64,000 nt of DNA from Bosea sp. 124 (GTDB lineage: Bacteria; Pseudomonadota; Alphaproteobacteria; Rhizobiales; Beijerinckiaceae), in assembly GCF_003046175.1 (NCBI RefSeq), contig NZ_PZZM01000001.1:248001-312000 (forward strand), in the 5' to 3' direction. Position numbers and translations under genes: made by a program. Shown here one piece after another: positions 33,745-42,584 of this stretch (its first letter is position 1; the number at the start of each line of letters is the position of its first letter). The notes under the pieces are model-generated. The model searched no databases. It had not been told where the DNA came from and worked only from the letters and a program-made list of their open reading frames with translations.

Positions 33745-34422
33745 ATGAGAATCCTGATCTTTGGAGCGACCGGCATGGTTGGCCAAGGCGCATTGCGGGA
33801 ATTCCTGCGTGATTCCGACGTCACGCAGGTCGTGACGCTGGGACGCAAAGCCACCGGGCAAAGCCATCCGAAGCTGCGCGAGATCGTGCGGGACGACCTG
33901 CTGCACCATGGCGATATCGAGCCCGAGCTCGGCGGCTTCGACGCCTGCCTGTTCTGCCTCGGCATCACCTCGGCCGGAATGAAGGAGGCCGACTACGCCC
34001 GCATCACCTACGACATCCCGCTTGCTGCCGCCCAGGCTCTGCTGCAGGCGAGCCCAAAGGCCGTCTTCATCCATGTCTCGGGGGCCGGCGCCGACAGCAC
34101 GGAGACGGGCCGGGTGATGTGGGCGCGCATCAAGGGTCGGGCAGAGAACGCCCTGCTGCGCCTTCCTTTCCGTGCCGTCTACATTCTGCGCCCTGCGATT
34201 ATCCAGCCGATGCACGGCATCCGGTCCAGGACGGCGCTCTACAACGTGCTCTATCGCGGCTTCGCCCCGTTCTGGCCGTTGCTGGAGCGATGGGTGCCGG
34301 ATTACGTCACCTCGACGGAACGGATCGGGCGGGCCATGCTGGCACTGGTCCAGGACGGGGGCCCTTCGCGCATTCTCGAATGCGCCGAGATCAATCAAGT
34401 TGCGAACGGGGACAAGATCTGA
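33745..34422 (+). CDS. NAD(P)-binding protein, atypical short-chain epimerase/dehydrogenase type
   Basis: A 225-residue Rossmann protein. GATGMVGQG at residues 7-15 is the nucleotide-binding motif, and FCLGITSAGMKEADYARITYD with FIHVSGAGAD replaces the usual YxxxK catalytic region. This resembles NAD(P)H-binding/HTATIP2-like proteins that act as reductases or redox sensors. No strong ribosome site is seen; the start follows the dyad at 33718. It ends 1 bp before the creatininase gene, so the two form an operon. Confidence 0.8.
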   Translation: MRILIFGATGMVGQGALREFLRDSDVTQVVTLGRKATGQSHPKLREIVRDDLLHHGDIEPELGGFDACLFCLGITSAGMKEADYARITYDIPLAAAQALLQASPKAVFIHVSGAGADSTETGRVMWARIKGRAENALLRLPFRAVYILRPAIIQPMHGIRSRTALYNVLYRGFAPFWPLLERWVPDYVTSTERIGRAMLALVQDGGPSRILECAEINQVANGDKI

Positions 34423-34423
34423 G

Positions 34424-35224
34424 ATGGGCGCGCGCTTCTGGGGCGATCTGAAGACCGCGGACTTCGCCGGCCTTTCAGCCGACAACACCATCGCGGTGCT
34501 ACCGCTCGCCGCGATCGAGCAGCACGGCCCGCATCTGCCGGTTAGCGTCGACACCACGATCATGAACGCGATGCTCGCCGAGGCGATGCCGCTCGTTCCC
34601 GGCGATCTCGACGTGCTGGTCCTGCCGACGCAAGCGATCTGCAAATCGAACGAGCATCTTCACTCGCCGGGCACGCTGACGCTCTCCTGGGAAAGCGCGA
34701 CGCAGGGCTGGATCGAGATCGGCGAAAGCGTCAAGCGCGCGGGCCTGCGCAAACTCGTGATCGTGACTTCGCATGGCGGCAATATCGACCCGATGAAGGT
34801 CGTCGCCCGCGAGTTGCGGGTACGCCACGGCATGCTGGCGGTGACAACGGCCTGGCGCGCCTTCGGCCTGCCTCCCGGGGTCTTCGCCGACCTCGACGCC
34901 AACCATGGAATCCATGCCGGCGACATCGAAACCTCGCTGATGCTGCATTTCCGGCCCGACCTCGTCGATATGAGCAAGGCCGGGCGCTTCGAGCCCCTCA
35001 CGGTCGGGATGGCGGCGGAGGGCTATACGTGGCTGCGACCGACCGGGCTGCACGCGATGGCCTGGATGGCGCAGGACGTTCACGCCTCGGGCGCAGCGGG
35101 CGATGCCTCCCTCGCAACGGCGGAGAAAGGCAAGGCGACCGCTGCGCTACAGGCGAAGGGCTTCGTCGAACTGCTGGCGGATGTGGCGCGGTTCCCGCTG
35201 GAGCGGCTGCACAAGGCGGGCTGA
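34424..35224 (+). CDS. Creatininase-family amidohydrolase
   Basis: A 266-residue creatininase-fold enzyme. EQHGPHLPVSVDT supplies the metal ligands (E, H, D), IVTSHGGNID another, and HAGDIETSL the glutamate. The family hydrolyses cyclic amides such as creatinine, and related members cleave mycofactocin precursors or ring-opened intermediates. The real substrate cannot be told. The start at 34424 lies 1 bp after the preceding stop; the longer frame overlaps that gene. It converges on malonyl-CoA synthetase, with 8 bp between the two stops. Confidence 0.88.
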   Translation: MGARFWGDLKTADFAGLSADNTIAVLPLAAIEQHGPHLPVSVDTTIMNAMLAEAMPLVPGDLDVLVLPTQAICKSNEHLHSPGTLTLSWESATQGWIEIGESVKRAGLRKLVIVTSHGGNIDPMKVVARELRVRHGMLAVTTAWRAFGLPPGVFADLDANHGIHAGDIETSLMLHFRPDLVDMSKAGRFEPLTVGMAAEGYTWLRPTGLHAMAWMAQDVHASGAAGDASLATAEKGKATAALQAKGFVELLADVARFPLERLHKAG

Positions 35225-35232
35225 CCCCCCGC

Positions 35233-36780
35233 CTACTCCCCCGCCTTCATCTGCCGGGCGTAGATATCCTTGTACTGCTCGCGCAGCAGGTTCTTCTGGA
35301 CCTTGCCCATGGTGTTGCGCGGCAGGTCCTGCACGACGAAGACCTGCTTCGGCTGCTTGAACTTGGCGAGGCGCTGTTCGAGCGCCGCGGCGATGGAGGC
35401 TGCGGTGATCGTCGCGCCGGGCTTCACCACCACGACGGCGGTGACACCCTCGCCGAAATCGGGATGCGGACAGCCGATGACGGCGCTTTCGATCACGCCT
35501 GGCATCTCGTCGATCTCGGTCTCGACCTCCTTGGGATAGACGTTGTAGCCGCCGGTGATGATCAGGTCCTTGCCGCGCCCGACGATGTGGACATAGCCGG
35601 CACCATCGATCTTGCCGAGGTCGCCGGTGATGAAGAAGCCGTCCGGCTTGAACTCGGCCGCCGTTTTCTCGGGGTTGCGCCAGTAGCCCTTGAAGACATT
35701 GGGTCCCTTGACCTCGATCATGCCGATCTCGTCGGGGCCCAGAAGCTTGCCCGTCTCGGGGTCCGCAACGCGTGCGGAGACGCCCGGCAGCGGGAAGCCG
35801 ACCGTGCCCGCGACGCGCTCGCCGTCATAGGGGTTCGAGGTGTTCATGTTGGTCTCGGTCATGCCGTAGCGCTCGAGGATGGCGTGACCGGTGCGCTCGC
35901 GCCATTCGCGATGCGTCTCGGCCAGTAGCGGCGCCGAGCCGGAAACGAAGAGGCGCATATGCGCGGTCGCAGCCCGCGTCAGGCGTTCGTCCTGTAGCAG
36001 CCGGACATAAAAGGTCGGCACGCCCATCATGCAGGTCGCCTGGGGCAGGTCTCTGAACACCTGTTCGGGATCGAATTTCGGCAGCAGGATCATCGAGGCG
36101 CCGGAAAACAGCACGCAATTGGTCGCGACGAAGAGGCCGTGCGTATGGAAGATCGGCAGGGCGTGCAGGAGCACGTCGTCCTTGCCGAAGCGCCAGTAAT
36201 CGACCAGCGCCAGCGCATTCGAGGCGAGGTTGTCGTGGGACAGCATCGCGCCCTTGGAGCGCCCGGTGGTGCCCGAGGTGTAGAGGATGGCGGCAAGATC
36301 GTCCGGCCCGCGCTCGATATCGGCGAAGGCGGCCGAGGCGGCCAGGGCCTTGTCGGAGAGCGTGCCGGCGGAGATGTCGGGCGAACGCCAGACGCCGAGC
36401 GTCTCCAGCTTCGCGCCCGCCTTGGCGGCATAGGGCTTCAGGGCATCGGCCTTGGCCGGGTCGCAGACGAAGACGGCCGGCTGCGCATCGCCCAGGAAAT
36501 ATTCGATCTCGGCCGGGGTGTAGGCGGTGTTCAGCGGCAGGAAGATCGCGCCGGCCCGCACCGCGCCGAGATAGAGCATCAGCGCCTCGATCGACTTCTC
36601 GACCTGGACGGCGACACGGTCGCCCGGCTTCACCCCCAACGCCACCAGCGCGTTAGCGTAACGGGCGGAAACGTCGACCATGTCGGCATAGGAATAGTGC
36701 CGGCCGTCATCGAGCAGCGCGAAGCGTGCACTGGGCGCCGGGATGCGCGCCCTGACGAGGTCGAACAGTTGGTTGCCCAT
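35233..36780 (-). CDS. matB: Malonyl-CoA synthetase
   Basis: A 515-residue AMP-forming acyl-CoA synthetase. The P-loop motif is LYTSGTTGRSKGAMLSH near residue 170; YGMTETNMN and TGDLG follow, then the C-terminal hinge lysine region GGYNVYPKEVE and PRNTMGKVQK. The pattern of short active-site residues matches MatB-type enzymes that form malonyl-CoA from malonate, CoA and ATP. Location directly after malonyl-CoA decarboxylase makes that assignment much stronger. Cytoplasmic. It starts 57 bp after the decarboxylase stop, with AAAGGA upstream. Confidence 0.9.
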   Translation of the reverse strand: MGNQLFDLVRARIPAPSARFALLDDGRHYSYADMVDVSARYANALVALGVKPGDRVAVQVEKSIEALMLYLGAVRAGAIFLPLNTAYTPAEIEYFLGDAQPAVFVCDPAKADALKPYAAKAGAKLETLGVWRSPDISAGTLSDKALAASAAFADIERGPDDLAAILYTSGTTGRSKGAMLSHDNLASNALALVDYWRFGKDDVLLHALPIFHTHGLFVATNCVLFSGASMILLPKFDPEQVFRDLPQATCMMGVPTFYVRLLQDERLTRAATAHMRLFVSGSAPLLAETHREWRERTGHAILERYGMTETNMNTSNPYDGERVAGTVGFPLPGVSARVADPETGKLLGPDEIGMIEVKGPNVFKGYWRNPEKTAAEFKPDGFFITGDLGKIDGAGYVHIVGRGKDLIITGGYNVYPKEVETEIDEMPGVIESAVIGCPHPDFGEGVTAVVVVKPGATITAASIAAALEQRLAKFKQPKQVFVVQDLPRNTMGKVQKNLLREQYKDIYARQMKAGE

Positions 36781-36837
36781 GATTTCGGGTCCTTTCAGGC
36801 AGTTCCGTGAGGCGCGGTGTTGTCTTGAGGTTGGCGA

Positions 36838-38172
36838 TCAGGCTGCGGCCGGCCGCAGCAGCTTGCGCACGCCCGAGGAGGCGACCACCGTATTGCGGGT
36901 GGCGAAGGCCTCGTGGTTGGTCTCGATGTCGTCGAGATCGTAACGGTAATTGACCATCACGCCGTGCGACTCGCGCAGGCCACGCGCCGACATGTTGCCG
37001 CCGACATTGATGCGCTCCAGCCGCGCGCCATTGCCGAGATGGAAGCGGGCAACCGGGTCGATGACGCGTCCGGAGGCGGTGCGGGCGCGCAGCAGATACT
37101 GCGCCGCCATCTGGCCGAGCAGCTTGTCGCGGCGAGCTTTGGCCGCATCGTCGAGCGAGATCGTCTCGACGGCGGGCCGCGCCAGCTCCGAACGTTCCTC
37201 GTTGGTGAGGGCGAACTCTCCCGGATCGGCGACGATGCCGTCGAGCCAGCGTGCGAAGCCCGGCACGGGCGAGAGGGTGACGAAGGTGTCGAGCCCCGGC
37301 AATTCGCGCTTCAGATCTTCTGCGACCTGCTTGATCAGGAAGTTGCCGAAGGAGATGCCGCGCAGCCCTTCCTGGCAGTTCGAGATCGAATAGAACACCG
37401 CGGTCGTCGCAGCGGGAGCCGACAGCACCTCGCGCTCGCCGCTCAGAACCTCGCCGATGCTGCGCGGAATCTCGCCGGTCAGCGCGACTTCGACGAAGAT
37501 CAGCGGCTCGTCGACAAGCTGGGGATGAAAGAAGGCGAAGCAGCGGCGGTCGGCCGGTTCGAGCCTTCGGCGCAGATCGTCCCAGCCCTGAATCTCGTGG
37601 ACCGCCTCGTAGCGGATGATCTTCTCCAGCACATTGGCCGGGCTACGCCAGTCGATGCGGCGCAGGACGAGGAAGCCGCGATTGAACCAGGAGCCGAAGA
37701 GATGGCGGAAGTCGGAATCGACGGCGAGCAGGTCGCGGTCGCTCTCCATCGCCTCGAACAACGCCTCGCGCATGCGGACCAGCACATGCGTCCCGTCCGG
37801 GGCGAGGTTGAGGCGGCGCAGCAGTTCCTGCCGGCGCGGTTCGGAGGCGAGATGCAGGGCGGAGATCGCAGCCGCACTCGGGTCCCTGCGATAGGCGTCG
37901 ATCGCCTTGCCGAGCCTGTCATGGTCCGGCCCGAAGCGTTCCTGCAGCATGGCGAAGAAGGCCTGGCGGCCCGGCCGGTCGAGCCGCTCCCAGGCATCGA
38001 GCACACCCTGCGCCAGCGCCATGCCCGAGGCCTCTCCACGGCCGGAGAGCAGATCCTCGCAGAGGCGGTCGATCGGCCGGTTGCGCTGGCCCAGGAAGCG
38101 CTCGAAGCCGATCAGGGCCCGGCCGCGGTCGGCCACATTGGTCAACAGATCGCCGAGAAACGCCATGTCCAT
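36838..38172 (-). CDS. matA: Malonyl-CoA decarboxylase
   Basis: A 444-residue enzyme that converts malonyl-CoA to acetyl-CoA and CO2. The N-terminal helical domain starts LGDLLTNVADRGRALIGFERFL. The acetyltransferase-like C-terminal domain holds FYSISNCQEGLRGISFGNFLIKQV and FVTLSPVPGFARWL, both diagnostic of MCD. The frame opens at a GTG at 38256 with no ribosome site. The ATG at 38172 has GGGAGG close upstream and starts where family members do, so I use it. With matB it allows growth on malonate. No matC carrier or matR regulator is adjacent. Confidence 0.92.
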   Translation of the reverse strand: MDMAFLGDLLTNVADRGRALIGFERFLGQRNRPIDRLCEDLLSGRGEASGMALAQGVLDAWERLDRPGRQAFFAMLQERFGPDHDRLGKAIDAYRRDPSAAAISALHLASEPRRQELLRRLNLAPDGTHVLVRMREALFEAMESDRDLLAVDSDFRHLFGSWFNRGFLVLRRIDWRSPANVLEKIIRYEAVHEIQGWDDLRRRLEPADRRCFAFFHPQLVDEPLIFVEVALTGEIPRSIGEVLSGEREVLSAPAATTAVFYSISNCQEGLRGISFGNFLIKQVAEDLKRELPGLDTFVTLSPVPGFARWLDGIVADPGEFALTNEERSELARPAVETISLDDAAKARRDKLLGQMAAQYLLRARTASGRVIDPVARFHLGNGARLERINVGGNMSARGLRESHGVMVNYRYDLDDIETNHEAFATRNTVVASSGVRKLLRPAAA

Positions 38173-38376
38173 CCGGTCCTCCCAAAAGCATCGCGCGAAA
38201 AAGCGGAAGCCGTCTTTTCGCTGAAGCAATGCCTCCAAATCTCTAGAATCGGTCACGCCCTGGAAGCGATCACGGCTTCCGCATTTGGACGAGCCCGTCC
38301 GGATGCGGCGTGATCTCGTCCCGTATCATGCCCTGCGAGACATTCTACACAAGTCCGGCCTCGGTCGCACGACGTC

Positions 38377-39642
38377 TCAGCGCAGCAGCGTCCAGGCCTT
38401 CAGGAAGAAATCGGGCGCGCCGAAATTGCCCGATTTGAGAGCGATCACCATCTCCTGCCCATCCGCAACGCGCGTCCAGGGCACGCCGGGATCGATCTCG
38501 GGACCGATCTCGAGCATGCCGATCCCCAGCCCTTGCACGACCGCGCCCGAGGTCTCGCCGCCTGCAACGAGCAGTCGCGAGACACCGCCCTTCGCCAGCA
38601 GCGCTGCCGTTTCGGCAAAGGCGCGCTCGACCGTCTCACCCGCCGTCTCGCGGCCGAGCCTGGCCTGGATTGCGGCGACTTCCTTCGGGTCATCGCTGGA
38701 ATAGAGCAGGAAGGGCTTGTCCGGGGATTGCGCCAGTGCCCAGGCCGCGAGCCCGCCGGCATCCTGCCCGCCGGAGACCAGTTCCATCGGGTCGACCTTG
38801 AGCGCCGGATAGCCGGCCTCGATCGCGGCCTTGATCTGTGCGCGCGTCGCCGTCGAGCAACTACCGGAGATGATACCGGCGCGTCCCGCCGGTGCCTTCA
38901 GGCTGGCGGCGATCTCGCGCTCGGGAAGAAGGCCCGCCTTGCGGAAATTCTGCGGCAGGCCCATCGCGATGCCCGAGCCGCCGGTCAGCAGCACATGGCT
39001 GGAGACGGCCTCACCCAGCACCATCAGATCGGCATTGGTCAGCGCATCGGTGACGACGTAGCGCACGCCCTCGCCGGTGAGTTTGGCAAAGCGCGCCTTG
39101 ACCGCATCCGCGCCGGCCAGGACGGTGGCGTAATCGACGAGCCCGACCGCCGCCTTCGTCTGCGCGCCCATCAGCCGCATCAGGTTCGAATCCCGCATCG
39201 GCGTCAGCGGGTGGTCTTTCATCGAGCTCTCATGCAGCGGCACCGCGCCGACGAAGAGATAGCCTTGATAGATCGAGCGGCCATTGGCGGGAAAAGCCGG
39301 ACAGACGATGGCGATGCCGGCGCCCAGCCGCTGCGCCAGCGCGTCCGCGACGGGCCCGATATTGCCCTCGGGCGTCGAATCGAAGGTCGAGCAGTATTTG
39401 AACAAGATCTGCTTCGCGCCGGCGGCCAGCAGCGCCTCGCAGGCGGCGAGCGAATCGGCCACGGCCTCGGCGACGGGATTGGTGCGCGATTTCAGCGCGA
39501 CCACGACGGCATCGGCCTGCGGCAGTTCCTGCCCCTTCCCGGGCGCGCCGATGACCTGGACCGTGCGCATGCCGCTCCGGTTCAGCATCAACGCGACATC
39601 CGTCGCGCCCGTCATGTCGTCAGCGATCACACCCAGCAGCAT
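38377..39642 (-). CDS. otnK: 3-oxo-tetronate kinase-type protein (four-carbon acid sugar kinase family, DUF1537)
   Basis: A 421-residue kinase of the OtnK/DtnK fold. The N-terminus LLGVIADDMTGATDVALML is the family hallmark, GSGIAMGLPQNF lies mid-protein, and the C-terminal ATP domain has SGSCSTATRAQI and VAGGETSGAVVQGLGIG. Members phosphorylate four-carbon acid sugars such as 3-oxo-tetronate. The ATG at 39642 has GGAGGG 8 bases upstream; the frame extends to 39738 without homology. The usual partners (OtnC aldolase, OtnI isomerase, dehydrogenase) are absent. A nested dyad lies in its leader. Confidence 0.85.
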   Translation of the reverse strand: MLLGVIADDMTGATDVALMLNRSGMRTVQVIGAPGKGQELPQADAVVVALKSRTNPVAEAVADSLAACEALLAAGAKQILFKYCSTFDSTPEGNIGPVADALAQRLGAGIAIVCPAFPANGRSIYQGYLFVGAVPLHESSMKDHPLTPMRDSNLMRLMGAQTKAAVGLVDYATVLAGADAVKARFAKLTGEGVRYVVTDALTNADLMVLGEAVSSHVLLTGGSGIAMGLPQNFRKAGLLPEREIAASLKAPAGRAGIISGSCSTATRAQIKAAIEAGYPALKVDPMELVSGGQDAGGLAAWALAQSPDKPFLLYSSDDPKEVAAIQARLGRETAGETVERAFAETAALLAKGGVSRLLVAGGETSGAVVQGLGIGMLEIGPEIDPGVPWTRVADGQEMVIALKSGNFGAPDFFLKAWTLLR

Positions 39643-39681
39643 CTGCGCCCTCCGATCCTGCGCCTCATGCGAGCGCTTGTG

Positions 39682-39722
39682 CCTGTCGTCTTGTAGTCGG
39701 CGAACGCCGTCAAGACGACAGG
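39682..39722. promoter_or_regulatory. Nested inverted repeat upstream of otnK (candidate operator)
   Basis: Perfect 12-bp arms CCTGTCGTCTTG (39682-39693) and CAAGACGACAGG (39711-39722) enclose a second dyad, CGGCG-AA-CGCCG at 39698-39709. It lies 40 bp before the otnK ATG in a 280-bp divergent region that also holds two direct copies of GCATGCAGG (39776-39784, 39799-39807). Confidence 0.6.
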
Positions 39723-39922
39723 GGATGCGCGCATGCACGCCGCCAGAGCGGGACTTGCCGGCTGGCCATCAACTTGCATGCAGGCGCGCTGAATAAAAGC
39801 ATGCAGGGACAAGCGGGCGCCGGCGCGATGGGCCATCGACGCCGCTTCGATTTTGCATCAGGCTAGTACCAACCGGGACGATCTTGCGCGATCATGACCG
39901 CAATCAGACAAGGGGACATTCG

Positions 39923-41428
39923 ATGAAGCTGCTCACCGTCCTGGCCTCGGCCACCGTCCTGACACTGGCCGCGCTGCCCGCCCTCGCGCAGGCGCCCTCG
40001 ACGCTGCGGATCGGCCTGCAGGAAGATCCCGACATGCTCGATCCGCACAAGGCCCGCACCTTCGTCGGCCGCATCGTCTTCAAGGGCCTCTGCGACAAGC
40101 TGCTCGACATCACGCCCGACCTGAAGCTTGTGCCGCGGCTGGCGACCGAATGGTCGTTTTCGCCTGATGGCCTGACGCTGACGATGAAGCTGCGCACCGA
40201 CGCCAAGTTCCACGATGGCGACGCCTTCAACGCCGAGGCCGCCAAGGCCAATATCGAGCGCGCCCGCACCCTGCCCGACTCGCTACGCAAATCGGAGCTT
40301 GCCTCGGTCGACAGCGTCGAGACGCCCGACGCCTCGACGATCGTGCTGAAACTCAAGCGCCCCGATGCCACGCTGCTCGCGCAGCTCACCGACCGCGCCG
40401 GCATGATGCTGGCGCCCAAGAGCCTCGCAGGCGACGTCGCCGCCAAGCCGGTCTGTTCGGGCCCCTATAAATTCGTCGAGCGCGTGCAGAACGACCGCAT
40501 CGTGCTGGAGCGCTTCAAGGAACACTGGGAAGCGGCAAACTATCATTTCGACCGCATTCTCTACCGCTCGATCCCCGACACCACCGTGCGGCTGGCCAAC
40601 CTGCGCTCGGGCGAGCTCGACATGCTGGAGCGGCTGGCCCCGACCGATGTGAAGTCGGCGCAGGCCGACAAGGCCCTCAAGGTCGCGAGCATCGCCAATC
40701 TCGGCTACCAGGGCATCACCATCAACACCGCCAATGGCGATGCCGCCAAGCAGCCGATGGGCATGGACAAGCGCGTGCGCCAGGCGCTCTCGCTCTCGAT
40801 CGACCGGAAGGTTCTGAGCCAGGTCGTGTTCGAGGGACTCTATGAGCCGATGATCCAGCCATTCAACCCCGGCAACCCTTATGTCAGCGCCGATTTCCCG
40901 GTGCCGGCGCGCGACGTCGCCAAGGCCAAGGCGCTGCTCAAGGAAGCCGGCCTCGCCAAGGTCTCGGTCGAGCTCTTCGTCACGAACAACCCGGTCGACG
41001 CCCAGCTGGGGCAGGTCATCCAGGCGATGGCGGCGGAGGCCGGCATCGATGTCCAGATCCGCTCGACCGAGTTCGCCAGCCAGTTGCGCGACCAGCAGCA
41101 GGGCAAGTTCCAGATGAGCCGCATCGGCTGGTCTGGCCGCATCGATCCGGACGGCAACCTGCACCAGTTCGTCACCTCGAAGGGCAACCAGAACGACGGC
41201 AAGTACTCGAACCCCGAGGTCGACAAGCTGCTCGACGAGGCCCGCACGGTCTATGACGTCGCCGAGCGCAAGAAGCGCTACGACGCCGCGCAGAAATTCC
41301 TCCAGGACGAGCTGCCGATCGTCTATCTCTACAACCAGACGGTGTTCTTCGCGCTGCGTTCCAACATCACCGGCTTCGTGATCAACCCGGACGGCATGAT
41401 CCGTCTGTCCGGGCTGAAGCGGTCTTGA
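39923..41428 (+). CDS. Peptide-type ABC importer, substrate-binding protein (operon with GGT)
   Basis: A 501-residue family 5 (SBP_bac_5, DppA-like) periplasmic protein. The signal peptide ends LPALAQAP near residue 23. Mature TLRIGLQEDPDMLDPHKARTFVGRIVFKGLCDKLL is the family opening, and later segments DAKFHDGDAFNAEAAKANIERA and PIVYLYNQTVFFALRSNITGF are typical. The ATG at 39923 has AAGGGGA upstream. It heads a five-gene operon with two permeases, gamma-glutamyltransferase and a DUF1028 protein, pointing to gamma-glutamyl peptides such as glutathione as substrate (inferred). Confidence 0.9.
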   Translation: MKLLTVLASATVLTLAALPALAQAPSTLRIGLQEDPDMLDPHKARTFVGRIVFKGLCDKLLDITPDLKLVPRLATEWSFSPDGLTLTMKLRTDAKFHDGDAFNAEAAKANIERARTLPDSLRKSELASVDSVETPDASTIVLKLKRPDATLLAQLTDRAGMMLAPKSLAGDVAAKPVCSGPYKFVERVQNDRIVLERFKEHWEAANYHFDRILYRSIPDTTVRLANLRSGELDMLERLAPTDVKSAQADKALKVASIANLGYQGITINTANGDAAKQPMGMDKRVRQALSLSIDRKVLSQVVFEGLYEPMIQPFNPGNPYVSADFPVPARDVAKAKALLKEAGLAKVSVELFVTNNPVDAQLGQVIQAMAAEAGIDVQIRSTEFASQLRDQQQGKFQMSRIGWSGRIDPDGNLHQFVTSKGNQNDGKYSNPEVDKLLDEARTVYDVAERKKRYDAAQKFLQDELPIVYLYNQTVFFALRSNITGFVINPDGMIRLSGLKRS

Positions 41429-41460
41429 AGATTGGCGTGCCCATGCCGGCAAACGCGCTT

Positions 41461-41620
41461 CCCTTCCCCCTCGTGGGGAAGGGAGAGGGATGGGGGGCGA
41501 CAGACCGGGTGAGCGCTGTTCGAGCCATGCCTATGGCATCGGCGACGCGACCCAACCTCGAAGTCGATCACCTCAGCTTTCAGCCCCCCACCCCTAGCCC
41601 CTCCCCACAAGGGGGAGGGG
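41461..41620 (+). repeat. 160-bp MITE-like palindromic element
   Basis: Terminal inverted repeats of about 38 bp (32 of 38 positions match) enclose a short core. Each end holds its own hairpin: CCCTTCCCC-CTCGT-GGGGAAGGG at 41461-41483 and CCCCTCCCC-ACAAG-GGGGAGGGG at 41598-41620. It sits inside the operon, between the binding-protein gene and the first permease. No transposase is encoded. Confidence 0.75.
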
Positions 41621-41639
41621 AACAGCGCGGCGCTTACGC

Positions 41640-42584
41640 ATGCTCGCCCTGATCGGCCGCCGGGCCATCATTGCGCTGCCGACGCTGTTTCTGGTGTCGC
41701 TGTTCGTGTTCGCCCTGCAGCGCGCGCTGCCGGGCGATCCGTTCCTCGTCATCGCCGGCGAGGAGCGCGATCCCGAGGTGATCGCAAGGCTGCGCGAAAT
41801 CTACCGGATGGACGACCCCGTGGTCGTCCAGTTCTTCGCCTGGCTCGGACAGATCGTGCAGGGCGATTTCGGACGCTCGCTGCGCACCGGCGAGCCTGTG
41901 CTCGGGCTGATCCTGCAAAAGCTGCCGGTGACGCTGCAGCTCGCCATCGCCTCGATCATCGTCGCCATCGGTATCGGCATCCCGGCCGGCATCCTCGCGG
42001 CCCGGCGCAAGGACACTGTCGTCGACTATTCCGCGAGCGCGCTGGCGCTGTCGGGGCTTTCGATCCCGAATTTCTGGCTCGGCATCATGCTGATCCTGGT
42101 CGTTTCGGTGGAACTGCGCTGGCTGCCGGCCTCCGGCTACGAGCCGTTCTTCAGCGATCCGAAGGGGGCTATCGAGCGGCTGATCATGCCGGCCTTCGTG
42201 CTGGGCAGCGGGCTCGCCGCATTCCTGATGCGCCACACCCGCTCGGCCATGCTGGAGGTGCTGCGCTCGGACTATGTCCGCACCGCACGCGCCAAGGGGC
42301 TCGACGAGGATGCCGTGGTGAACCGGCACGCGCTGCGCAACGCACTGGTGCCGATCATCACGCTGACGACGATCCTGTTCGGCGAATTGCTGGCGGGCGC
42401 CGTGCTGACCGAGCAGGTCTTCACGATTCCCGGCTTCGGCAAGCTGATCGTCGATGCGGTCTTCAACCGCGACTACGGCGTGGTGCAGGGCGTCGTGCTG
42501 TGCACCGCGATCGGTTTCATCCTGATGAACCTGCTGGCGGACGTGCTCTACATCCTGGTCAATCCGCGGCTGAGGACGCAGTAA
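41640..42584 (+). CDS. Peptide-type ABC importer, DppB-like permease (with GGT)
   Basis: A 314-residue inner-membrane permease. The DppB-class N-terminus MLALIGRRAIIALPTLFLVSLFVFAL is followed by RLREIYRMDDPVVVQFFAWLGQIVQGDFGRSL, and the EAA loop reads LRSDYVRTARAKGLDEDAVVNRHALRNALVPIIT. About six helices. The ATG follows the 160-bp repeat by 20 bp with no strong ribosome site, so expression may be lower than the binding protein. Its stop overlaps the next start (TAATG). Confidence 0.9.
   Translation: MLALIGRRAIIALPTLFLVSLFVFALQRALPGDPFLVIAGEERDPEVIARLREIYRMDDPVVVQFFAWLGQIVQGDFGRSLRTGEPVLGLILQKLPVTLQLAIASIIVAIGIGIPAGILAARRKDTVVDYSASALALSGLSIPNFWLGIMLILVVSVELRWLPASGYEPFFSDPKGAIERLIMPAFVLGSGLAAFLMRHTRSAMLEVLRSDYVRTARAKGLDEDAVVNRHALRNALVPIITLTTILFGELLAGAVLTEQVFTIPGFGKLIVDAVFNRDYGVVQGVVLCTAIGFILMNLLADVLYILVNPRLRTQ

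Noticed and set aside
38173..38256. N-terminal extension of malonyl-CoA decarboxylase from a GTG start
   Set aside because: No ribosome site precedes that GTG, whereas the ATG at 38172 has GGGAGG and starts at the family consensus.
36913..38313. 466-residue open frame on the plus strand
   Set aside because: Antisense to malonyl-CoA decarboxylase; no domain recognised.
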